From: CAZVXI01 sp964631295
GTDB taxonomy: Bacteria; Planctomycetota; Phycisphaerae; Phycisphaerales; SM1A02
NCBI GenBank assembly: GCA_964631295.1
Contig: CAZVXI010000189.1
Location: 1 to 5,851, forward strand
Direction: 5' to 3'
DNA: 5,851 nucleotides
Within the stretch, counting starts at the first letter, position 1. Every line of letters starts with the position of its first letter. The position numbers and the translations under genes were made by a program. The notes below the pieces were generated by a model. The model was not told the origin of the DNA. It did not search any database and saw only the letters and a list, made by a program, of their open reading frames with translations. Shown here piece after piece: positions 1 to 5,009 of the stretch.

Positions 1-79
1 CTTCGGCCCGACGCGTTGCAGGATGATCTACTACTGCGATGGGTGCAGGAACTCGTTCGAGCACATGAAACGCGTATAA
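1..79 (+). CDS. Possible 3' end of an upstream gene, CxxC-containing C-terminus
   Basis: Frame 2 is open from the window edge to a TAA at 77-79 and gives a 25-residue tail that includes YYCDGCRNSFEHMKRV. The CDGC pair could be half of a zinc ribbon. Third codon positions are about 80% G or C (21 of 25), as in the operon genes, while the competing frame 1 has about half. That supports frame 2, but the stretch is short and I do not recognise the protein. If real, it ends 154 nt before the E1 alpha start, which would leave room for a promoter or leader. It could also be chance. Confidence 0.35.
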   Translation, partial: FGPTRCRMIYYCDGCRNSFEHMKRV

Positions 80-233
80 CCAACGGCCGGCTTGCGTGCG
101 GAAGTGGGGCATCGCGGCAGACTGCGCTCCGGCTCGCTGTGGATGCCCGCGAGCGTGGAAATCACATGCATGAACGGCTTCACTGGCTCACGCCACGCTC
201 ATCCGGTACGATGCTTCGTCTACTGGAAACATC
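80..233 (+). other. Leader region upstream of the dehydrogenase operon
   Basis: No gene is convincing here. Two overlapping inverted repeats lie between 132 and 200 and are listed separately. I looked for sigma-70-like boxes and found none with acceptable spacing. CATGCATG, an 8-bp palindrome, is at 165-172 inside the loop of the larger repeat. Frame 2 stays GC-rich at third positions for some 200 nt after the TAA at 77-79, which could mean a decayed upstream gene, but I cannot connect it to a family. A promoter for the operon is expected here or further upstream. Confidence 0.4.
132..200 (+). promoter_or_regulatory. Two mutually exclusive inverted repeats in the E1 alpha leader
   Basis: GCTCGC (132-137) pairs with GCGAGC (149-154), leaving an 11-nt loop. 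GAGCGTGG (151-158) pairs perfectly with CCACGCTC (193-200), leaving a 34-nt loop. The arms share 151-154, so only one stem can form at a time, as in leaders that switch between two folds. The second stem ends 33 nt before the E1 alpha start. There is no T-tract after either stem, so an intrinsic terminator is not supported. Regulation is an inference; GC-rich DNA gives such repeats by chance fairly often. Confidence 0.25.
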
Positions 234-1466
234 ATGACAGATCCGTCAACAAGATCATCATCAGCAATTACCACGTCGCCCGTTCGGCCGAGCGCGCCGG
301 ACGTCGCCGTCCAGAGTTCAGGCAAACCCATGCCCCCGACAAAGTCGAACATCAAGCCGGTGCCGCCGCGTGTGGATATCGATGCGACGAGCATCCCGAT
401 CGACGACATCCCGAATCTGCAGATTCTCAAACCCGATGGTTCGGTCAATCGGCCTGAGATCGAGCCGGACCTTGCGCGGGAGGAACTGCTGAAGATCCAC
501 CGCGCGATGGTGCTGACCCGCAAGCTCGATGTGCGCATGCTCAACATGCAGCGGCAGGGCGAGATGGGCACCTTCGCGCCCGGGCTCGGGCAGGAAGCGA
601 CACAGATCGGGCAGGTGTATCCGCTGACGGGCAACGACTGGTTCAGCCCGTCGTATCGCTCGTTTGGCTCGCAGATGTGGCGCGGCTGGCCGATCGATCA
701 CCTGATGCTGTTGTGGGACGGGTTCTTCGAAGGGTTCGCGCCGCCTGAGGGTGTCAACGACATGCCGTTCTCGATCGTGATCGGTTCGCACCTGCCTGTC
801 GCAGCAGGCATCGCGATGGCGGCGAGGCGATGCAAAGACGATGCGGTCGTTGTCGCAAACTTTGGTGATGGCGCGCTTTCACAGGGCGCGGTCGGCGAAG
901 CGTTTAACTTTGCAGCAGTGGATGGCGCGCCGATCGTGTTCATCTGCGAGAACAACGGCTACGCGATCTCGACGCCTGTGCAAAAGCAATCGCTCAACCA
1001 GGTGCTGGCGCTGCGCGGGCTCGGTTACGACCTGCCATCGGAACGTGTGGACGGCAACGATGTGCTCGCAATGATCCACGCATGCAGCGAAGCGGTGCAG
1101 CGCGCCCGCAATGGCGAAGGGCCGACACTCATCGAAGCAATCACCTATCGCATGAGCGTGCACACCACCGCGGATGACCCGAAGGTGTACCGCGATGATG
1201 CGGAAGTGGACGAGTGGACGAAGCGCGATCCGATCATGCGCTTTGAGAAGTATCTGAAGGACAAGGATGTGCTCGACGACTCCACGATCGAGCGCATCGC
1301 GCAGGAATGTGAGCAAGAGGTGCTTGACGCCCGCGAATCGTTCCGCAAGCGCGCCAATGCGAACCCGCGCGAAGTGTTCGACTTCATCTACGAGAAGCTG
1401 CCACCGGAACTGGAATCGCAGCGTCAGGAATATCTGGCAAAGCTCGAACGCAAGGGGGTTGAGTGA
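234..1466 (+). CDS. pdhA: Pyruvate (2-oxo acid) dehydrogenase E1 component, alpha subunit
   Basis: This 410-residue protein is the thiamine-diphosphate-binding half of the heterotetrameric E1, which decarboxylates pyruvate or a related 2-oxo acid and reductively acylates the E2 lipoyl group in the cytoplasm. The ThDP/Mg motif is clear: GDG at 211-213, then ENN at 239-241, followed by GYAISTPV. The RQGEMGTFAPGLGQEA stretch (108-122) and the loop YRMSVHTTADDP (305-316) ending in YR (319-320) fit the family; H310 is the usual active-site loop histidine. Overall it resembles PdhA of Gram-positive bacteria more than branched-chain E1, but substrate cannot be settled from sequence. The first ~45 residues are a Ser/Thr/Pro-rich extension. 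The ATG at 234 has no good Shine-Dalgarno, and the in-frame ATG at 330 (residue 33) is an alternative start. The stop overlaps the next start by one base. Confidence 0.93.
   Translation: MTDPSTRSSSAITTSPVRPSAPDVAVQSSGKPMPPTKSNIKPVPPRVDIDATSIPIDDIPNLQILKPDGSVNRPEIEPDLAREELLKIHRAMVLTRKLDVRMLNMQRQGEMGTFAPGLGQEATQIGQVYPLTGNDWFSPSYRSFGSQMWRGWPIDHLMLLWDGFFEGFAPPEGVNDMPFSIVIGSHLPVAAGIAMAARRCKDDAVVVANFGDGALSQGAVGEAFNFAAVDGAPIVFICENNGYAISTPVQKQSLNQVLALRGLGYDLPSERVDGNDVLAMIHACSEAVQRARNGEGPTLIEAITYRMSVHTTADDPKVYRDDAEVDEWTKRDPIMRFEKYLKDKDVLDDSTIERIAQECEQEVLDARESFRKRANANPREVFDFIYEKLPPELESQRQEYLAKLERKGVE
1452..1458 (+). promoter_or_regulatory. Ribosome binding site of the E1 beta gene
   Basis: AAGGGGG lies inside the last codons of E1 alpha, 7 nt before the ATG at 1466. 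This spacing favours ATG 1466 over the GTG at 1463, which is also in frame. The TGATG stop/start overlap suggests coupled translation and equal output of the two E1 subunits. Confidence 0.6.
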
Positions 1467-2449
1467 TGGCACAGATGACGATGGTCGAAGCACTCAACCG
1501 CGCGCTTACTGAGTGTATGACTGACGATGACATGGTCTGCATCATGGGCGAAGATGTTGCGATCAACGGGGGGGTGTTCCGTGTCACCAGGGGTCTGCTC
1601 GGGCAGTTCGGCGAGGATCGCGTGTTCGACACGCCGCTGGCAGAGTGCGGCATCATCGGGACGGCGGTGGGAATGGCGGTATATGGCATGAAGCCCGTCG
1701 CCGAGGTTCAGTTTTCCGGCTTCACCATGCAGGCATTCGATCAGATCGAACAGAACATGGCTCGGCTGCGCAATCGTTCGCGGCATCGTTTTCCGATCTC
1801 GATGGTGATGCGCACGCCCTACGGCGGTGGCATCCGCGCGGTGGAACATCATTCCGAATCGCGCGAGGCATACTGGGCGCACACGCCGGGGCTGAAGGTG
1901 GTGATTCCATCCGGTCCGCGCAATGCGCGTGCGCTGCTGCGCGCGTCGATTGAAGATCCGGACCCCGTCGTGTTCTACGAGCCAAAGGCCGTCTACCGCG
2001 CGTTCCGCGAAGATGTGCCGGACGACGCGGAATCGATCGAGATCGGCAAAGCGAACCTCGCGCGCACGGGTAAAGACCTGACGATCATCGCGTACGGAGC
2101 CATGATGCGCCCTGCACTGGAAGCGGCAGATGATCTGGTGGATATCCACAAGATCGATGTTGAGGTGATCGACCTGCTGTCCATTAAGCCGATGGATACG
2201 GAGACGATCTGCGAGTCTGTCGCCAAGACCGGCCGGTGCATTGTCGTGCACGAAGGCCCGCGCACATGTGGCGTCGCAGCAGAGATTATCGCGAGGATCA
2301 ACGAGCATTCGTTTGAATATCTGCTCGCGCCGATCAAGCGCATCACCGGGTATGACATCCACTTTCCGTATTTCCAGGTTGAGCAGCACTACCTGCCCGA
2401 TGTGGACACGATCATCGACAACGCGAAGGAGTTGATGACGTGGGAGTGA
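1466..2449 (+). CDS. pdhB: Pyruvate (2-oxo acid) dehydrogenase E1 component, beta subunit
   Basis: This 327-residue transketolase-type subunit completes the E1 active site with the alpha chain. From ATG 1466, an N-terminal pyrimidine-binding domain begins at MTMVEALNRAL. It contains GEDV (28-31), GVFRVT (36-41) and DTPLAE, where E60 is the conserved glutamate that contacts the ThDP aminopyrimidine. EHHSE (127-131) carries the conserved active-site histidine pair. The C-terminal transketolase domain includes DLTIIAYG, the VEVIDLLSIKPMD strand and the VVHEGPRTCGVAAEI segment that is typical of E1 beta. Length is normal for the family (about 325). The frame stays intact through a run of seven G at 1568-1574. 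The gene overlaps E1 alpha by 1 nt and E2 by 10 nt, so one operon and one complex are strongly supported. The GTG at 1463 would add one residue. Confidence 0.94.
   Translation: MAQMTMVEALNRALTECMTDDDMVCIMGEDVAINGGVFRVTRGLLGQFGEDRVFDTPLAECGIIGTAVGMAVYGMKPVAEVQFSGFTMQAFDQIEQNMARLRNRSRHRFPISMVMRTPYGGGIRAVEHHSESREAYWAHTPGLKVVIPSGPRNARALLRASIEDPDPVVFYEPKAVYRAFREDVPDDAESIEIGKANLARTGKDLTIIAYGAMMRPALEAADDLVDIHKIDVEVIDLLSIKPMDTETICESVAKTGRCIVVHEGPRTCGVAAEIIARINEHSFEYLLAPIKRITGYDIHFPYFQVEQHYLPDVDTIIDNAKELMTWE
2426..2431 (+). promoter_or_regulatory. Ribosome binding site of the E2 gene
   Basis: A full AAGGAG sits 8 nt before the GTG at 2440, inside the end of E1 beta. It decides the E2 start at GTG 2440 rather than the GTG at 2446, which would be 14 nt away. 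Confidence 0.65.
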
Positions 2450-3837
2450 TCGACTTCAAACTCCCGGACCTTGGCGAAGGCGTGCACGAAGGACAGGTTA
2501 TGCATCTGCATGTGCGCGAGGGCGACTTGATCAACGAAGATGAGCCGCTGATGGAGGTGGAGACCGACAAGGCGGCTGTTGAGATTCCCTCGCCGCAGAC
2601 CGGCCGCGTGACGAAGGTGCACGTCGAGGAAGGCCAGGTCGTCAACGTCGGCAATGTGATGGTGACGTTCGGCGATGCTGATTCCCCGTCCCTCGAGGGA
2701 GGGGGGCAGGACGTGGGTGCAGCGCACGAGCGACGTGAACAGACGGGCGGTCCCGAGGAACCGCAACCCACATCAACCGCTGTCACTGAGGGTGGGGGAA
2801 GAACGCGCACGGCGACTCCGGCGACCAATGGCAACGCTGCACCGGTACATCGCCGCAAACCTGCATCGCCCGCTGTGCGGAAGCTCGCGCGCAAGCTCGA
2901 GCTCGACATCGAGACGATCAAGGGCTCGGGCCCGAACGGCCGCATCACACGGGCTGATGTGGAGATTGCCGCGAGGACGTCCGCACCATCGTCAGCACCT
3001 GCGCCGACCACGACCGACGCAACACGAGTGGCCGAGACGAATCTTGCCTCGCGCGTGCCGACACAAGCGCACGAAGCCACGCCGCCGCGGCCGTCGCTGG
3101 CAGCATCTGACCTCGCGCTGCCGGGCGAGTCATCATCGGATCAGTACGGCGAGACGTCGCACCTGCCGATCAGTCGTGCACGCATGACGATCGCGCAGAC
3201 GATGAACCAGTCGTGGTCAACCATCCCGCACGTGACGGATTGCGATGATGCAGATGTGACCGAACTCGACACCATGCGCCGCGGCTTCAACGACGCGAAT
3301 CCGGACAACAAACTGTCCATGCTGCCATTCGTCGTGCGCGCGGTTGCCAGTGCGTTGCGGAAGTTCCCGATCTTTAACGCATCGTTCGATGCCGAGCGCG
3401 GTGAGATCATCTACAAGCGCTACATCAACATCTGCATCGGCGTGCAGACTGATCGCGGCCTGATCGCGCCGCCAATCCGCAATGCAGATTTCTACTCAGT
3501 CTCGCAGCTCAACGTGATGATCGCAGACATGATCGAGCGCGTGCGCAGCGGGTCGTTTGAAGTCAACGATCTGCGTGGCGGCACGTTCACAATCTCCAAC
3601 GCAGGCGCGATGGGTGGCAGCCGTTACGCAACGCCGCTCGTCACGCCGGGGCAGGTCGCGGTGATTGCCATCGGCCGCTCGAAGAAAATGCCCTGGGTCG
3701 TGAATGATGAGATCCTGCCGCGCCTCATCATGCCGCTGAGTCTCTCATTCGACCATCGCATCATCGACGGTGCAGAAGAAATCGCATTCCAGCAGGCGAT
3801 CATCAAGTCGCTGGAGAATCCTGTGCATCTCATGTGA
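2440..3837 (+). CDS. pdhC: Dihydrolipoamide acyltransferase (E2) of the 2-oxo acid dehydrogenase complex
   Basis: This 465-residue core enzyme accepts the acyl group from E1 on a swinging lipoyl arm and transfers it to CoA. Domains in order: one lipoyl domain (about 4-78) with the lipoylation motif ETDKA and target lysine K44; a low-complexity linker (79-140); a peripheral subunit-binding domain (about 143-177, SPAVRKLARKL...GSGPNGRITRADV) that docks E1 or E3; a second Ala/Pro-rich linker (178-235); and the acyltransferase domain (about 238-465). The catalytic motif DHRIIDGA is intact, with H439 and D443, as is GTFTISNAGAMGG (381-393). Length and one lipoyl domain fit bacterial E2. The start is GTG, overlapping E1 beta by 10 nt. 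Residues 82-120 are encoded by a palindromic repeat-like segment, an unusual origin for a linker. Acetyl transfer is most likely given the PDH-like E1, but branched-chain or acetoin substrates are not excluded. Confidence 0.93.
   Translation: MGVIDFKLPDLGEGVHEGQVMHLHVREGDLINEDEPLMEVETDKAAVEIPSPQTGRVTKVHVEEGQVVNVGNVMVTFGDADSPSLEGGGQDVGAAHERREQTGGPEEPQPTSTAVTEGGGRTRTATPATNGNAAPVHRRKPASPAVRKLARKLELDIETIKGSGPNGRITRADVEIAARTSAPSSAPAPTTTDATRVAETNLASRVPTQAHEATPPRPSLAASDLALPGESSSDQYGETSHLPISRARMTIAQTMNQSWSTIPHVTDCDDADVTELDTMRRGFNDANPDNKLSMLPFVVRAVASALRKFPIFNASFDAERGEIIYKRYINICIGVQTDRGLIAPPIRNADFYSVSQLNVMIADMIERVRSGSFEVNDLRGGTFTISNAGAMGGSRYATPLVTPGQVAVIAIGRSKKMPWVVNDEILPRLIMPLSLSFDHRIIDGAEEIAFQQAIIKSLENPVHLM
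2684..2798. repeat. REP-like palindromic element inside the E2 linker
   Basis: The segment opens with CCCCGTCCCTC facing GAGGGAGGGGG (2684-2694 and 2695-2705), an 11-bp inverted repeat with one mismatch around a perfect CCCTCGAGGG core. GTGGGT (2713-2718) pairs with ACCCAC (2766-2771). Between them GCGGTCCC faces GGAACCGC (2747-2754 and 2757-2764) with one mismatch. The far end, GAGGGTGGGGG (2788-2798), is again complementary to the opening arm with two mismatches. Nested stems with complementary ends and G/C runs resemble the interspersed intergenic repeats of many GC-rich bacteria. It lies wholly in the flexible linker after the lipoyl domain and keeps the frame. That it is a multicopy genomic element is inferred. 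Confidence 0.5.
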
Positions 3838-3863
3838 TGGACTTTATCAGCATTTCAGGATTC
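3816..3863 (+). promoter_or_regulatory. Inverted repeat covering the ribosome binding site of the DUF6884-like gene
   Basis: GAATCCTG (3816-3823), in the last codons of E2, pairs perfectly with CAGGATTC (3856-3863) just before the next start codon. The second arm contains AGGA (3857-3860), the only good Shine-Dalgarno for the ATG at 3866 (5-nt spacing). The E2 stop (3835-3837) is in the loop. A smaller inverted repeat, CATCTCA against TGTGATG with one mismatch, sits inside the loop at 3826-3839. Ribosomes finishing E2 could open the arm and expose the site, giving translational coupling. No T-tract follows, so it is not an intrinsic terminator. Confidence 0.35.
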
Positions 3864-3865
3864 AG

Positions 3866-4297
3866 ATGAAACGGGTTGGACTCATCTCTTGTGCTTCTAA
3901 GAAGCGAGAGGCTGCCTCACCGGCAGCGAACCTGTACACATCCGCCTTGTTCCGCAAGTCTCGAGACTACGTTCAAGCGTACTGTGATGAATGGTACATC
4001 TTGTCCGCAGAACATGGCTTGCTGCACCCAACAGACATCATCCAGCCGTACGACACGACACTCAACTCAATGACCGCATCGAAGCGCCGAGACTGGGCCG
4101 ACACAGTATGGTCGTCATTGGCAGAGGTCATTTCACCTAGAGACTTCGTTGTTATCCTGGCCGGTGCCAAGTATCGAGAACAACTGGCAGGCAAGATCGA
4201 GTCTTACGGATGCCAACTAGCTGTCCCAATGAGGCGGATGGGCATCGGACAGCAGCTCCAATGGCTGTCTCAACATGCAGTGGCGCGTGACAAATGA
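3866..4297 (+). CDS. DUF6884-like protein, first gene of a two-gene cassette
   Basis: This 143-residue soluble protein matches, from memory, the DUF6884 pattern. An N-terminal strand ends in a cysteine loop (KRVGLISCASKK, 2-13). Then come LYTSALFRKSRDY (23-35), the hallmark WYILSAEHGLL (43-53) with PYDTTL (61-66), the strand VVILAGAKYREQL (95-107), and a tail PMRRMGIGQQLQWL (121-134). C9, H50, Y62, D63 and Y103 are candidate active-site residues. The layout suggests an alpha/beta base- or nucleotide-binding fold, but the function is unknown to me. ATG 3866 fits the family N-terminus and has AGGA 5 nt upstream; the frame is open further into E2, but that extension is not family-like. It follows E2 by 28 nt and overlaps the next gene by ATGA. 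Third-position GC is about 55% in the first 56 codons, against about 80% in a sampled part of E2, consistent with transfer. Confidence 0.8.
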   Translation: MKRVGLISCASKKREAASPAANLYTSALFRKSRDYVQAYCDEWYILSAEHGLLHPTDIIQPYDTTLNSMTASKRRDWADTVWSSLAEVISPRDFVVILAGAKYREQLAGKIESYGCQLAVPMRRMGIGQQLQWLSQHAVARDK

Positions 4298-4977
4298 GTG
4301 ATGCACTTGACTCTCTTTACGATATTCTCGCGGAGTTGGAACATGCCGTCGGCGGATGCCGTCAGTTGTCAGCGTGTTCATCGAAGGATGGTTGGCCTGA
4401 TAAGGGCCTCTACTTTTTCTTCGAACCCGGTGAGGTTCGACATGATGGTCGGTCGCCGCGAGTAGTGCGCGTCGGCACGCATGCGGTGAGCTCTGGCTCG
4501 AAGGCGACACTCTGGAACCGGCTGCGAACACATCGCGGCACCGTAGCTCGCGGCGGCAACCATCGTGGCTCGATCTTCCGCCGACATGTAGGTGATGCGC
4601 TGGCCAACCGCGAACAACATCTGTACATCGAGACGTGGGGGCAAGGCGGTTCAGCGAAGAAGATCGTTCGGGAGGCCGAGCTTCAGCTCGAACAGCAAGT
4701 ATCGCAACATCTCGGATCGATGTCCGTTCTTTGGGTCGCAATTGATGATCCTGCAGGGCCAGCCAGCGATCGTGCGTACTTGGAACGCAATCTCATCGGA
4801 CTTCTCAGTTGCGATGGTCCCGCAGTCGACATGCCCTCATCCAGTTGGCTCGGGAGATTCAGTCCGAATCAGACTATTCAATCAGCAGGGCTCTGGAATC
4901 TGGATCACATCAACTATGGCTACGAGAAAGGAGCGGTCGACCTGCTTGGCGAGTACGCGAGAGCCATGATGGAATGA
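4294..4977 (+). CDS. GIY-YIG-like nuclease family protein, second gene of the cassette
   Basis: This 227-residue protein has a divergent GIY-YIG arrangement. GLY (38-40) opens a strand GLYFFFEPGE and stands for GIY. VVRVGTHA (57-64) stands for the YIG strand, with Arg in place of its tyrosine. LWNRLRTHRG (73-82) supplies the helix with conserved Arg (R76 or R78) and H80. GGNHRGSIFRRHVG (87-100) looks like a subfamily motif. YLERNLIGLL (162-171) carries E164, a good candidate for the metal-binding glutamate. SSWLGRFS (183-190) and SAGLWNLDHINYGY (197-210) form a conserved-looking C-terminus. No DNA-binding domain, signal peptide or membrane segment is visible. The ATG overlaps the upstream stop as ATGA and has no clear Shine-Dalgarno, so translation is probably coupled to the DUF6884-like gene. 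Third-position GC is about 50% in the first 50 codons. A nuclease acting with its partner on nucleic acid is an inference; loss of the second tyrosine leaves activity uncertain. Confidence 0.72.
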   Translation: MSDALDSLYDILAELEHAVGGCRQLSACSSKDGWPDKGLYFFFEPGEVRHDGRSPRVVRVGTHAVSSGSKATLWNRLRTHRGTVARGGNHRGSIFRRHVGDALANREQHLYIETWGQGGSAKKIVREAELQLEQQVSQHLGSMSVLWVAIDDPAGPASDRAYLERNLIGLLSCDGPAVDMPSSSWLGRFSPNQTIQSAGLWNLDHINYGYEKGAVDLLGEYARAMME

Positions 4978-4986
4978 AAATTACCA

Positions 4987-5009
4987 CCGCGCTCGGCTGC
5001 GCATCGCGG
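4987..5009 (-). terminator. Weak candidate terminator of the minus-strand membrane gene
   Basis: CCGCG (4987-4991) pairs with CGCGG (5005-5009), a 5-bp GC stem with a 13-nt loop, directly after the TAG of the minus-strand gene (5012-5010). Read on the minus strand, a short T run (4980-4977) follows six bases beyond the stem. Short stem, large loop and distant T-tract make it marginal. It occupies most of the 32-nt gap between the convergent genes. Confidence 0.25.

Noticed and set aside
179..212. TTCACT and TACGAT as a sigma-70 promoter for the operon.
   Set aside because: The spacing is 22 nt and both boxes match poorly.
16..237. A 73-codon frame-1 reading frame whose stop overlaps the E1 alpha ATG as ATGA.
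   Set aside because: Although the overlap looks operon-like, third-position GC in the sampled 5' part is only about half, the composition is not protein-like, and frame 2 is the more coding-like frame in 1-79.
1568..1574. A run of seven G in E1 beta as a possible frameshift site.
   Set aside because: The frame is intact on both sides and the encoded INGGVFRV agrees with the family.
1424..2389. A 321-codon minus-strand reading frame opposite E1 beta.
   Set aside because: It is a shadow of a clear E1 beta gene in GC-rich DNA; the product has no recognisable domain.
2670..2815. CGGCGA at 2670-2675 and 2810-2815 as a target duplication around the E2 linker element.
   Set aside because: A 6-mer is expected often in such GC-rich DNA, and it lies away from the element's ends.
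3770..3865. A start for the DUF6884-like gene inside E2, adding 32 residues.
   Set aside because: The added part is the out-of-frame reading of E2 codons and is basic and Ser/Arg-rich; the family N-terminus and AGGA fit ATG 3866.
3835..4973. Direct repeat TGATGGA at 3835-3841 and 4967-4973 as a target-site duplication around the cassette.
   Set aside because: Only 7 bp, one copy lies within the last codons of the nuclease-like gene, and no integrase, transposase or terminal repeats accompany it.
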